This document shows positions 34,418 through 42,620 of a DNA stretch of 64,000 bases, piece by piece. Made by a program: the position numbers and the translations under genes. The notes under the pieces are model-generated. The model saw nothing but the letters and a program-made list of their open reading frames with translations, made no database searches and was not told the origin of the DNA. This DNA comes from CAWAMD01 sp963783045 (GTDB lineage: Bacteria; Actinomycetota; Nitriliruptoria; Nitriliruptorales; Nitriliruptoraceae), in NCBI GenBank assembly GCA_963783045.1, contig CAWAMD010000008.1:199311-263310 (forward strand). Direction: 5' to 3'. Numbering within the stretch: position 1 is the first letter of the stretch; every line of letters begins with the position of its first letter.

Positions 34418-35263
34418 ATGTCGCAGGGACAACTGCTGGTGCTTGGCGCCATCGCAGGAGGCACCATCTTTCTGGGCCTGCCCGTGGGCCGGCTGCGCAA
34501 TCCCGCACCCCGGTTGCGTGCCGTGCTCAACGCTGTCGCCATCGGCGTGCTGGTCTTCCTGGTCGTCGACGTGCTGGGGCACGCCAACGAAGCCGTGGAG
34601 GAGGCGCTGACGGGCGCGACCGGAGGCACGGCCAGCTGGGGCCGGTTCGCCCTGGTGGCGGGCGTGTTCGCCGTCGGGGTCGCGGCCGGGCTGGTCGGGC
34701 TCGTCTACTACGACCGCTGGATGCGCAGCCGCGGCGAGCGACTGCGGTTCGGTCCTGGGGCCGCCCATCAGGCCGAGCTGACCCGCCCGCGCCTGGCGAC
34801 CGGGAACCCGGGCCGCCGTCTGGCGGTGATGATCGCGGTGGGTATCGGGCTGCACAACCTCTCCGAAGGTCTGGCGATCGGGCAGTCGGCGGCTACCGGC
34901 GACGTCAGCCTCGCCCTGCTGCTGATCATCGGGTTCGGGCTGCACAACGCCACCGAAGGGTTCGGGATCGTGGCTCCTCTGACGGGCGAGGACGCCACGC
35001 CCTCCTGGGGGTTTCTCGCCGTGATGGGCCTCATCGGTGGCGGACCGACCTTCGTGGGCACGCTGATCGGCCAGTGGGTCGTCAACGAGGTCGCGTTCGT
35101 GGCGTTCCTCGCCCTGGCCGCCGGCTCGATCCTCTACGTCGTGATCCAGCTGCTGCGTGTCGCGGCGAAGCAGGGCTACCCGGTGGCAGTGACCTGGGGC
35201 ATCTTCGCCGGCCTCGCGATCGGCTTCGCGACCGACTACGTGCTCGTGGCGGCCGGACTGTAG
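34418..35263 (+). CDS. ZIP-family divalent metal transporter
   Basis: 281 residues with about eight hydrophobic helices. The metal-pathway signatures are IGLHNLSEGLAIG and FGLHNATEGFGI (the HNxxEG motifs of helices IV and V). A cytoplasmic loop rich in His, Arg and Glu (about 110-130) separates the halves. ZIP proteins import Zn, Fe or Mn; the DtxR-like box directly upstream points to Fe or Mn. It is divergent from uppP and followed by the first TCTCAG repeat promoter at 35292. Confidence 0.92.
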   Translation: MSQGQLLVLGAIAGGTIFLGLPVGRLRNPAPRLRAVLNAVAIGVLVFLVVDVLGHANEAVEEALTGATGGTASWGRFALVAGVFAVGVAAGLVGLVYYDRWMRSRGERLRFGPGAAHQAELTRPRLATGNPGRRLAVMIAVGIGLHNLSEGLAIGQSAATGDVSLALLLIIGFGLHNATEGFGIVAPLTGEDATPSWGFLAVMGLIGGGPTFVGTLIGQWVVNEVAFVAFLALAAGSILYVVIQLLRVAAKQGYPVAVTWGIFAGLAIGFATDYVLVAAGL

Positions 35264-35291
35264 CCACGACACGTGCTCGGCCGCCTGCCGC

Positions 35292-35308
35292 TCTCAGCGG
35301 TCTCTCAG
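35292..35308 (+). promoter_or_regulatory. TCTCAG-N5-TCTCAG response-regulator-type site 1
   Basis: TCTCAG at 35292-35297 and again at 35303-35308, exactly 11 bp apart, the spacing of OmpR/PhoB-family operator half-sites. GAGACT at 35321-35326 could be part of a -10 element, suggesting the repeats replace the -35. The same arrangement recurs at 36381 and 39980. It drives the metallophosphatase. Confidence 0.65.
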
Positions 35309-35358
35309 GTTGCGGTAGCGAGACTGTCCGCCCGGACACGTCAACGAAGAAGGTGACC

Positions 35359-35397
35359 ATGGCCTCGACCGCGACCGTCGACCGTCGACGAGCGTGA
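35359..35397 (+). CDS. 12-codon leader frame (MASTATVDRRRA)
   Basis: An ATG with GAAGAAGG upstream opens 12 codons ending TGA. The stop overlaps the GTG start of the metallophosphatase as GTGA. It could couple translation of the phosphatase, or it may be the true N-terminus separated by a one-base frame break. The leader resembles those of 36456 and 40064 (ACGA(A/G)GAAGG...ATGG). Confidence 0.35.
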   Translation: MASTATVDRRRA

Positions 35398-36353
35398 CCG
35401 TGTCCCTGCGAACACGCGTGGCGCTGATCGTGGCCGTGCTGGGTCTGGCCGCGGTGGCGACCGTCGCGGCCTGGCAGTTGTGGCGATCCGCCCCCGTGGT
35501 TCCCGCGGGCCTCGCGCCTCCGGCAGCCGCTGCAGGTCCGTCCTCGCCCCCGGGGGCACCATCGCAGCTGCTCGCTGCCGGCGACATCGCCGACTGCGGG
35601 GGCGGAGCGGCAGCGACGGCGGCGCTGCTACGGCGTCACGACGGTGTGGTTGCGCCCATCGGTGATCTGGCCTACCCGGAAGGGTCAGCGTCGTCGTTCC
35701 AGCGCTGCTACGACCCCACCTGGGGGCCGTTTCGGACCCGGACGCGACCGGCGCAGGGAAACCACGACGTGCTCACCGCGGGAGCCGGCGGCTACTACGG
35801 CTTCTTCGGATCCCTGGCCGGGCCTGACCCGCAGGGCTACTACAGCTACGACCTGGGGGCCTGGCACGTCGTGGTCCTCAACTCCAACTGCGCCCAGGTC
35901 GGTGGCTGCGGCCCGGGCAGCCCTCAGGTCGGCTGGCTACACGAAGACCTGGGGCACACCACCACGGGGAACATCCTGGCCTACTGGCACCATCCGCGGT
36001 TCTCGACCGGAATGCACGGCGACGATGGGGCTATGGCGACCTTCTGGCGCGTCCTGTCCGATGCCGGCGCAGATGTCGTGCTCAACGGCCACGACCACGA
36101 CTACGAGCGGTTCGTTCCCCTGGCTTCCGACGGCAGCCCGGCACCGAATGGGATCCGGGAGTTCGTGGTGGGCACCGGCGGGGCACCCTTGCGTGCCTTC
36201 ACCGCGCCGTGGCGGGCCACCGACGCCTACCGGCAGCACGACCAGCACGGCATCCTGCAGCTCGACCTGCGTGCCTGCGGCTACAGCTGGGCGTTCCTGC
36301 CGGCCAGCGGCGACGCGCCGCTGGATCGGGGGCAGGCCAACGGGACCTGCTGA
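35394..36353 (+). CDS. Membrane-anchored metallophosphatase
   Basis: 319 residues. An N-terminal signal or anchor helix (TRVALIVAVLGLAAVATVA) precedes a calcineurin-type phosphoesterase domain. Metal ligands appear in order: AAGDIAD, IGDLAYPEG, GNHD, AYWHHPRF and NGHDHDYER. This layout matches purple-acid-phosphatase-like secreted enzymes of actinobacteria. Substrate unknown; phosphate scavenging or lipid-phosphate hydrolysis outside the membrane are options given UppP and the phosphoesterase nearby. GTG 35394 is used, but the upstream ATG at 35359 may be the native start in a shifted frame. Its promoter carries TCTCAG repeat site 1. Confidence 0.86.
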   Translation: MTVSLRTRVALIVAVLGLAAVATVAAWQLWRSAPVVPAGLAPPAAAAGPSSPPGAPSQLLAAGDIADCGGGAAATAALLRRHDGVVAPIGDLAYPEGSASSFQRCYDPTWGPFRTRTRPAQGNHDVLTAGAGGYYGFFGSLAGPDPQGYYSYDLGAWHVVVLNSNCAQVGGCGPGSPQVGWLHEDLGHTTTGNILAYWHHPRFSTGMHGDDGAMATFWRVLSDAGADVVLNGHDHDYERFVPLASDGSPAPNGIREFVVGTGGAPLRAFTAPWRATDAYRQHDQHGILQLDLRACGYSWAFLPASGDAPLDRGQANGTC

Positions 36354-36380
36354 CCGGACCCGCCGGTACGCGTCGGTCGT

Positions 36381-36397
36381 TCTCAGCCGTCTCTCAG
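36381..36397 (+). promoter_or_regulatory. TCTCAG-N5-TCTCAG site 2
   Basis: TCTCAG at 36381-36386 and 36392-36397, 11 bp apart, with GAGACT again 12 bp downstream (36409-36414) as at site 1. It lies upstream of the beta-propeller lipoprotein. Confidence 0.65.
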
Positions 36398-36517
36398 CCA
36401 GCCGATGGGAGACTCCGACCGGCACACCGACCAGCGACGAAGGTCGGCGACCGCCATGGATGACGGCACGACCGACAGCCGGGCCGGGCGATCCCGTTTC
36501 GGAACGTCCCGACCCTG

Positions 36518-37690
36518 GTGGCTCTGGGCTGTCTGCTGTCGTTGACCGCTTGCGGGCCAAGCCCGGCCGTCTCGGTGTCGCCCACCCCGCGTCCCGCATC
36601 CTCGTCGCCGACCGCCAACGCCAGCCCCAGCCCGTCGAGCAGCGTGACTGCGGCCTCTCCGGCAGCGTCACAGCCATCGCCGACCCGGCCCGCGGCGACG
36701 AGCACGCCGGACCTGGCGTGGCTCTCGCCCGCCCGGGGGCCCGGCCATCTCGCCTCAGGGTCCCAGCCCGGTGTGCTCCCTGCCCCGGTGCTGATCGCCG
36801 ATCGCGGCAACAACCGGCTCATCGTGGTCGACCCGACCGGCCATGTCCGCTGGCAGTTTCCCCGGCCGGGCGACCTGCGGCCAGGCCAGACCTTCAAGGT
36901 GCCCGACGACGCCTTCTTCACTCCCGACGGCCGACAGATCGTCGCCACCGAGGAGGACGACTACGTCGTCTCGCTCATCGATATCGCCAGCCACCGGATC
37001 GTGTGGCGCTACGGCACCCCCGGCGTGCACGGCAGCGGCGACAACCATCTGTGGAACCCGGACGACGCGCTCATGCTCACCAACGGTGACGTGCTGATCC
37101 CCGACATCAAGAACTGCCGGCTGCTCGTGGTGGCGGTGGGCAGCCACACACCGAAGCAGACCCTGGGCTCAGCCGTCCGTCCGTGCCAGCATGCCCCTCC
37201 CGACCGGTTCGGCAGCCCGAACGGGGCCTTCCCGATGACCAACGGGCATCTGCTGGTCACCGAGATCAACGGCGACTGGATCTCCGAGATCGACCTGACT
37301 GGCCACGTCTACCACGCGACGCACGCCCCCGGGATGACCTACCCGTCGGACACCAACGAGGTCCGGCCGGGCGTCTACCTGACCGCCGACTACCGCCGCC
37401 CAGGCACGGTCGAGACCTTCGACGCGCAGGGTCGGCTGCTGTGGCGCTATCGGCCGTCAGGTTCCCACGCGCTGAACAAACCATCGCTGGCACGGCCACT
37501 ACCCAACGGTGACGTCATCCTCAACGACGACTACAACCACCGTGTGATCGTCGTCAACCCGTCGACGAACCGGATCGTCTGGCAGTACGGACATCTGGGA
37601 CATCCTGGCAGCGCGCCCGGATATCTGCGGATCCCCGACGGGCTCGACCTGCTGCCGCTCCACGCGCTGCTTTCCCGACCAGCAATCTGA
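36518..37690 (+). CDS. Beta-propeller lipoprotein (arylsulfotransferase/PQQ-like), frame-broken start
   Basis: 390 residues from GTG 36518. A lipobox (SLTAC) follows a hydrophobic stretch, then a Ser/Pro-rich spacer, then repeated blade motifs such as LIADRGNNRLIVVD, TNGDVLIPDIKN and PNGDVILNDDYNHRVIVVN. This pattern is that of ASST or NHL/PQQ-type propellers, probably acting in the envelope. No sulfotransferase catalytic residues can be assigned. GTG 36518 gives a signal peptide with no basic N-region. An ATG at 36456 with an upstream GAAGG opens a 29-codon frame (MDDGTTDSRAGRSRF...) that would supply the basic segment if one base were added or lost near 36515. It converges with gatD. Confidence 0.78.
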   Translation: MALGCLLSLTACGPSPAVSVSPTPRPASSSPTANASPSPSSSVTAASPAASQPSPTRPAATSTPDLAWLSPARGPGHLASGSQPGVLPAPVLIADRGNNRLIVVDPTGHVRWQFPRPGDLRPGQTFKVPDDAFFTPDGRQIVATEEDDYVVSLIDIASHRIVWRYGTPGVHGSGDNHLWNPDDALMLTNGDVLIPDIKNCRLLVVAVGSHTPKQTLGSAVRPCQHAPPDRFGSPNGAFPMTNGHLLVTEINGDWISEIDLTGHVYHATHAPGMTYPSDTNEVRPGVYLTADYRRPGTVETFDAQGRLLWRYRPSGSHALNKPSLARPLPNGDVILNDDYNHRVIVVNPSTNRIVWQYGHLGHPGSAPGYLRIPDGLDLLPLHALLSRPAI

Positions 37691-37694
37691 GCGG

Positions 37695-38423
37695 TTACGC
37701 CCCGATCCGGTCGTCGGCGACGGACGCAGCTCGCCGCTCGAGGCGGTCATCGAGGGGAGCGAGACGGGTGCGCTCACCGTAGCGTCGCTGCAGAGCAGCC
37801 CCCAGCAGGGCGTCAGCAAACGCCGGGTTCTTGGGGAGCACAGGCCCGTGGAGGTAGGTGCCATACACGTGATGGGTGACTGCACCCTCGTCGCCACTGT
37901 GTCCGTCGTTGCCGTGACCGGTGACGACGGTCCCGAGGGGCTGCTGCTCGGGATCGAGGCGGGTGAGTCCACTGTGGTTCTCGAACCCGACGACACGTCC
38001 GAGCTCGGGGCTGTCGACCACGATGTTGCCGACGAGGCGCTGGTCAGAAGCCACCGTTCGGGTTTCGAAGATCCCGATGCCGGGAAGCTGGTCGTCGTTG
38101 GCGGTGATGAACACACGTCCGAACAGCTGGTAGGTGCCGCACACGGCGAGCATCGGCATCCCGTCGGCGGCGGCCTGCCGCAGCGCCGGGGCATGCCGTT
38201 GGAGGTCGTCAGCGACGACGAGTTGGCCACGGTCCTGTCCGCCGCCCCCGAACACGAGATCGACGTTGGAGAGGTCGATCTCGGCGCCGACCCGGACCTC
38301 ACGGACGGTCAGGTCGATGTCGCGCCATCTGGCGCGTTGCACGAGAGCGACCACGTTCCCGTGGTCGCCGTAGATCGACATCTCGTCGGGGTACAGGTGG
38401 GCGAGCGTCAGCATGCGTGTCAT
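37695..38423 (-). CDS. gatD: Lipid II isoglutaminyl synthase, glutaminase subunit GatD
   Basis: 242-residue class I glutamine amidotransferase. The nucleophile Cys is in AVCGTYQLFG and the partner His in YLHGPVLPKNP; the opening HLYPDEMSIYGDHGNVVAL is typical of GatD. With MurT it amidates the D-Glu of lipid II stem peptide to D-isoglutamine. Its ATG overlaps the MurT stop (ATGA), the expected murT-gatD arrangement. GatD supplies ammonia from glutamine and the two form a heterodimer. Confidence 0.95.
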   Translation of the reverse strand: MTRMLTLAHLYPDEMSIYGDHGNVVALVQRARWRDIDLTVREVRVGAEIDLSNVDLVFGGGGQDRGQLVVADDLQRHAPALRQAAADGMPMLAVCGTYQLFGRVFITANDDQLPGIGIFETRTVASDQRLVGNIVVDSPELGRVVGFENHSGLTRLDPEQQPLGTVVTGHGNDGHSGDEGAVTHHVYGTYLHGPVLPKNPAFADALLGAALQRRYGERTRLAPLDDRLERRAASVADDRIGA

Positions 38424-39844
38424 GCGGTGAGCTCCGCGAGTTCGGTCCGGTCCTCGAGCGCCTCCCGCAGCTCGAGTATGGCTGTGTAGGTCGCCAGCAC
38501 GTAGGCGGTCTCGCCCACGGGCGTCTGGCCGACGACCCGGTCGATCGCGGTGTGCAGGTCGGGTTCGATAGCGGCGCTGATACCGGCGTACTTGAGCCGG
38601 AGCGCCATGTCTGCCGCCCGGGCACCGCTGGTGACGATCCGGTGGCCCTGCGAGGCGAGGGCTTCCACGGCGGTGTCCCACAGCCAGGACACGTCACGTC
38701 CGTCGGCGTCGTGGTCGTTGATGGCGACCAGCACCGACGCCCCCCATTGGGTGAGCAGGAAGGTCCGCATCGTCTGGTTGAAGCCGGTGGGGTTCTTGAC
38801 GAGCAGCAGGGTGAGCGTGCGCCCGTCGAGCGTGACCTGCTCTGCACGGCCGAAGGCGGCATCGACCGTTGCGATGGCAGCGGTGCGAGCGGCGCCCCGG
38901 AATCCCAGGAGGTCGGTCGCGGCGAGGGCGGCTACGGCGTTGTAGGCGTTGTACAGCCCGGGCAGGCTGAGCTCGAGCCGCTGCCGGCCCTGCATGCTCG
39001 AGACCTGTACGGCGGCACCGGAGGTGCCCTTGGACGCGTATCGGGTCACCGCCACGTCCGGGGACGGCCGGGCGACGTGGCCGTCGGGGCAGCGCCAGTG
39101 ACCGAGATGGCCGAAGAACACGCGCCGGTAGGTCAGCCTGGCGTGACAGACCGGGCAGTGGGCGGTCTCGGCGGTGTGGCCGGCCGGGACAGGCGGCGTC
39201 TGGGCGTGATCGACCCCGAAGTAGCGGACCGGCCCGTTCGCGCGGGCGGCGAGACCGGCGACCAGCGGGTCGTCGGCGTTGAGCAGCACCGTGGCGCCGC
39301 AGGCGGCGATCCCGTCGCCGATCAGCCGTGCCGTACGGTCGAGTTCGCCATAGCGGTCGAGCTGGTCGCGGAACAGGTTGAGCACGACGATGAGCTGCGG
39401 CTGTAGCGCGGCGGCGACCGAGGGAAGGGCCGCCTCGTCGACCTCGAACAGCCCCAGAGCGTCCGGCAGGCGTCCGCGCCAGTCGGCCCGCGCGATCAGG
39501 CTCGAGACGATCCCTCGGGTGAGGTTGGAGCCACCGGCGTTGCGCAGCAGTTGGCCGCCGGCGTTGCTCACGCCCTCGGCCATCATCTTGGAGGTCGTCG
39601 TCTTGCCGTTGGTGCCGGTCACCAGCACCACGTCGCCGTGCAGCCGAGCACCGAGCCTGACCAGCACCTGCGGGTCGAGCCGCTCGGCCACCAGCCCCGG
39701 GGCCGCCGAGCCGGCCCCACGCCCCAGCAGCCGGGAGAGCACCGACACGAGCTTGGCGAGCAGCACCGTGACCACCAACGGCAGCCGGGCACCCGCGCCT
39801 GGTGACGTGCTGGACGCGGTAGGTGGCACGTCGGTGTGCGGCAT
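38420..39844 (-). CDS. murT: Lipid II isoglutaminyl synthase, Mur-ligase subunit MurT
   Basis: 474 residues. P-loop GTNGKTTTSKM, the Mur ligase central domain with FEVDEAALP, and a four-ligand zinc ribbon (CPVC...CPDGH) unique to MurT among Mur ligases. A C-terminal DUF1727-type domain ends at the stop shared with gatD. It activates D-Glu of lipid II with ATP for amidation. GGAGGCC lies before the ATG at 39844. Coupled with gatD; a putative response-regulator site (39980) lies about 136 bp upstream but points toward the plus-strand gene. Confidence 0.95.
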   Translation of the reverse strand: MPHTDVPPTASSTSPGAGARLPLVVTVLLAKLVSVLSRLLGRGAGSAAPGLVAERLDPQVLVRLGARLHGDVVLVTGTNGKTTTSKMMAEGVSNAGGQLLRNAGGSNLTRGIVSSLIARADWRGRLPDALGLFEVDEAALPSVAAALQPQLIVVLNLFRDQLDRYGELDRTARLIGDGIAACGATVLLNADDPLVAGLAARANGPVRYFGVDHAQTPPVPAGHTAETAHCPVCHARLTYRRVFFGHLGHWRCPDGHVARPSPDVAVTRYASKGTSGAAVQVSSMQGRQRLELSLPGLYNAYNAVAALAATDLLGFRGAARTAAIATVDAAFGRAEQVTLDGRTLTLLLVKNPTGFNQTMRTFLLTQWGASVLVAINDHDADGRDVSWLWDTAVEALASQGHRIVTSGARAADMALRLKYAGISAAIEPDLHTAIDRVVGQTPVGETAYVLATYTAILELREALEDRTELAELTA

Positions 39845-39979
39845 GCTCGGCCTCCTACGGTCGGGTCGGCGGCAACGGCGAGAACACCTCGCTGTGCAGG
39901 GTGTCCCCTGCCTGCTGTGGGAACGCTGAGGGCGGCCGGACGGGAGTAGGTGGCGAGCCGTGGCGCGGCAGGTTCGGCG

Positions 39980-39996
39980 TCTCAGCGGTCTCACAG
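39980..39996 (+). promoter_or_regulatory. TCTCAG-N5-TCACAG site 3
   Basis: TCTCAG at 39980-39985 and TCACAG at 39991-39996 (one mismatch), 11 bp apart. The intervening CGGTC is identical to site 1. It lies 68 bp before the ATG of the secreted acidic protein at 40064, next to the response regulator gene most likely to bind it. Confidence 0.6.
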
Positions 39997-40063
39997 GCCC
40001 GGTCGGGCACCCTGTCCGGTATCGCCGACACTGGCGGCGCGACACCTCAACGAGGAGGAAGAC

Positions 40064-40433
40064 ATGGGTTTCGAGCGACGCTGGCTGCTGGCCGGTGCCA
40101 CGGTGCTGGTGCTGGGGGCGGCCGCTACGGGAACGGCGCTGGCAAGAACGGGGGCCAACACGTCAGGAGAGTCCCAGCAGGTTCAGACCGACGCTGGCCA
40201 GAACGTCCGGGCACCAAGACGCCGGGTCCGCAGAGACCGTCGAGACCGGCGCAAAGGGTGAGACCGGCGAGGTCGGCGACAAGGAGGCGACCGACGAGCA
40301 GGACGCCGGCCAAGCCGACGAGCAGGAGAAGGACAGCACAGCCGGCGACGAGAACGACGGTGTCGACCACCAGAACGAAGGTGACGAGGGCGACCACGCC
40401 GACGAACCTTCAGGCAGCAGCAACCAGGTCTGA
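40064..40433 (+). pseudogene. Secreted acidic protein, frame-broken
   Basis: The ATG at 40064, with GGAGGAAG upstream, starts MGFERRWLLAGATVLVLGAA, a clear signal peptide, and stays open to 40261 (65 codons). Its last codons become Arg-rich and unlike a secreted protein. From about 40205 the neighbouring frame reads DAGSAETVETGAKGETG and continues as a Glu/Asp/Gly-rich tail ending SGSSNQV at 40433. One base added or lost near 40205-40215 joins them into a secreted protein of about 123 residues. The acidic tail could bind metal ions or act as a spacer; no family is recognised. It has TCTCAG site 3 and sits just before the two-component system, as small secreted targets often do. Confidence 0.6.
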
Positions 40434-40448
40434 CGCCCACACGCGACC

Positions 40449-40498
40449 GGCCGCTCCGGCGTCCATGGCCGTGTGAGGCGGCGGACGCCGGAGCGGCC
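40449..40498 (+). terminator. 16-bp perfect hairpin
   Basis: GGCCGCTCCGGCGTCC (40449-40464) pairs perfectly with 40483-40498 over an 18-nt loop. It separates the secreted acidic protein from the response regulator gene at 40525. Confidence 0.75.
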
Positions 40499-40524
40499 GC
40501 TACCGTCGGCGTTCGGAGGGGCTG

Positions 40525-41208
40525 ATGCACGTGCTGGTGGTCGAGGACGAGACGCGGCTGGCCAAGGCCATCGCACGTGGGCTGGAGGATCACGGGTTCG
40601 TGGTCGAGGTCGCCCACGACGGCCGCACCGGCTACTGGCTGGCCCGGCAGCGGGACTTCGACGTGGTCGTGCTCGACATCATGCTGCCTGAGCTCAACGG
40701 CTACAACGTCTGCAAGCAGCTGCGCGAGGACGGGGTGTGGACCCCGATCCTGATGCTGACCGCCAAGGATGGCGAGTACGACGAAGCCGACGCGCTCGAT
40801 CTCGGTGCGGACGACTACCTGCGCAAGCCGTTCTCGTACGTCGTGCTCATCGCACGGCTCAACGCGCTGGTGCGCCGCGGCGCACCCGAACGGCCTGCCC
40901 AGCTCGTCGTCGGCGACCTGGTCCTGGACCCGGGAACGGCCACGGTCCGCCGTGGCGACACCGACATCGAACTCACCCCACGCGAGTTCGCGCTGCTGCG
41001 CTTCCTGATGCGTCACGCGGGCCAGACCCGTTCGAAGTACGACATCCTCGACCACGTCTGGGGCGCCGACTTCGACCGCGACCCGAACGTCGTGGAGGTC
41101 TATGTCGGCTATCTGCGCCGCAAGATCGACCGGCCGTTCGGCACCGACACGATCGAGACGGTCCGCGGGCACGGCTACCTCGTCCCCACCCACACCGCTG
41201 ATGCGTAG
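40525..41208 (+). CDS. OmpR-family response regulator
   Basis: 227 residues. Receiver domain with acidic pocket VVEDE, phospho-acceptor D51 (VVLDIMLPE), T79 and K101 (LRKPF), then a winged-helix DNA-binding domain ending DTIETVRGHGYLVPT. It overlaps the sensor kinase gene by 8 nt, so the two are coupled. The nearby TCTCAG-N5-TCTCAG repeats at three promoters have the 11-bp spacing bound by this protein class, making it the natural candidate regulator. Confidence 0.94.
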   Translation: MHVLVVEDETRLAKAIARGLEDHGFVVEVAHDGRTGYWLARQRDFDVVVLDIMLPELNGYNVCKQLREDGVWTPILMLTAKDGEYDEADALDLGADDYLRKPFSYVVLIARLNALVRRGAPERPAQLVVGDLVLDPGTATVRRGDTDIELTPREFALLRFLMRHAGQTRSKYDILDHVWGADFDRDPNVVEVYVGYLRRKIDRPFGTDTIETVRGHGYLVPTHTADA

Positions 41209-42565
41209 GCAGCCGCTGCGGTTGACCCTGCGTGCGCGGATGGTGCTGGTCGCGACCATCCTGGTGACCGTCATCCTCGTGCTGGGCGGGCTCGTGCTCG
41301 TCTCGGGGCTGCGCAGACTGCTGACCCACAACGCGCTCGAGTCGGCACAGGTGCGAGCGCAGGACCTGGCGTCGTTCGCCGCCGATGGTGAGCTGCCGGA
41401 CCCGATCCCGATCACCAGTGACGAGCAGGCCCTGGTGCAGGTCGTCGCCGGTGGCCGGGTGGTGGGCGCCAGCGGCAACATCGCCGGCGAGGATCCACTC
41501 CCCGTTCCGGTGCCGCCGGTCGGTGCGGTGCGTGTCGACGCGACCGGCCGCCGCCTGCCCATCGGTGAGGACGACCGGTTTGCGCTGGTCGCACTCGGTA
41601 CCCGTACCCGGTCCGGCCCCGGGGCGGTGTACGTCGGGATCTCGCTCGACGAGATCGACGACACGGTCGCGGCCGCCCTGCGCGTCGGCGAGATCGTCCT
41701 GCCTGCGCTCGTGGTGCTGCTCTCGGCGGCGATGTGGCTGGTCGTCGGCCGCACGTTGCGGCCGATCGACACCATCCGGGCCGAGGCGGACGAGATCGGT
41801 GGGGATGTCCTCGGACGGCGCGTGCCCGAGCCGGCGACGGGCGACGAGGTGGCCCGGCTGGCACACACCCTCAACGGGATGCTCTCGCGCATCGAGAACA
41901 GCGTCGCGCGTCAGCGCCGTTTCGTCGGCGACGCTGCACACGAGCTTCGCAGCCCCATCGCGAGCCTGCGCACACAGCTCGAGACCTCCCGTGCGGCTCG
42001 CCAGCCGGTCGACTGGGACGAGCTGTCCGCCGACCTGCTGGCCGAGACGCTGAGGATGCAGCGGTTGACGGATCAGCTGCTGCTGCTGGCCCGGCTCGAT
42101 GCCGCCGAGCTGATCGGACACGTCACCGAGGTCGACCTGGACGAACTGGTTGTGCAGGCCGCCGAGGCACAGCGCGGCGTGCGGCAGGTCACCATCGACC
42201 TGCATGAGGTCCAGCCCGTGCGGATCGGCGGTGAGCCGCTGCTGCTCTCGCAGGTGGTCCGCAACCTGATCGACAACGCCGCCCGTCACGCTGCAACCCG
42301 GGTGCGTGTGGCGTTGCGCAAGGACGGGGACGAGGCCGTGCTCGCGGTGGACGACGACGGCGCCGGGATCCCCCCGGACCGCCGCGACGAGGTCTTCGCC
42401 CGTTTCACCCGGCTCAGCGAGGCGCGTGAACGTGACGCGGGCGGTGCCGGGCTCGGCCTCGCGATCGTCGCCGACATCCTCGCCGCCCACGGGGGGACGG
42501 TGTCGGTCGGCGCGGCGCCCGTCTTGGGTGGAGCCCGGTTCACGGTGCGGCTCCCGGGTCGTTGA
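41201..42565 (+). CDS. Sensor histidine kinase, partner of the 40525 regulator
   Basis: 454 residues. Two transmembrane helices (about 15-38 and 165-185) frame an extracellular loop of about 125 residues. A HAMP domain follows, then the dimerisation helix with the phospho-His in FVGDAAHELRSPIASL, and an ATPase domain with N-box NLIDNAARHA, DDDGAGIP and GGAGLGLAIV. Its extracellular domain shows no named fold. It is encoded in tandem with its regulator and ends just before the convergent ABC permease gene. Confidence 0.93.
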   Translation: MRRQPLRLTLRARMVLVATILVTVILVLGGLVLVSGLRRLLTHNALESAQVRAQDLASFAADGELPDPIPITSDEQALVQVVAGGRVVGASGNIAGEDPLPVPVPPVGAVRVDATGRRLPIGEDDRFALVALGTRTRSGPGAVYVGISLDEIDDTVAAALRVGEIVLPALVVLLSAAMWLVVGRTLRPIDTIRAEADEIGGDVLGRRVPEPATGDEVARLAHTLNGMLSRIENSVARQRRFVGDAAHELRSPIASLRTQLETSRAARQPVDWDELSADLLAETLRMQRLTDQLLLLARLDAAELIGHVTEVDLDELVVQAAEAQRGVRQVTIDLHEVQPVRIGGEPLLLSQVVRNLIDNAARHAATRVRVALRKDGDEAVLAVDDDGAGIPPDRRDEVFARFTRLSEARERDAGGAGLGLAIVADILAAHGGTVSVGAAPVLGGARFTVRLPGR

Positions 42566-42620
42566 TCGACCGCGTGGGCGGCAGGACGTTGCGGCGGTGG
42601 CCGGATAAGGCGACGGCCGG

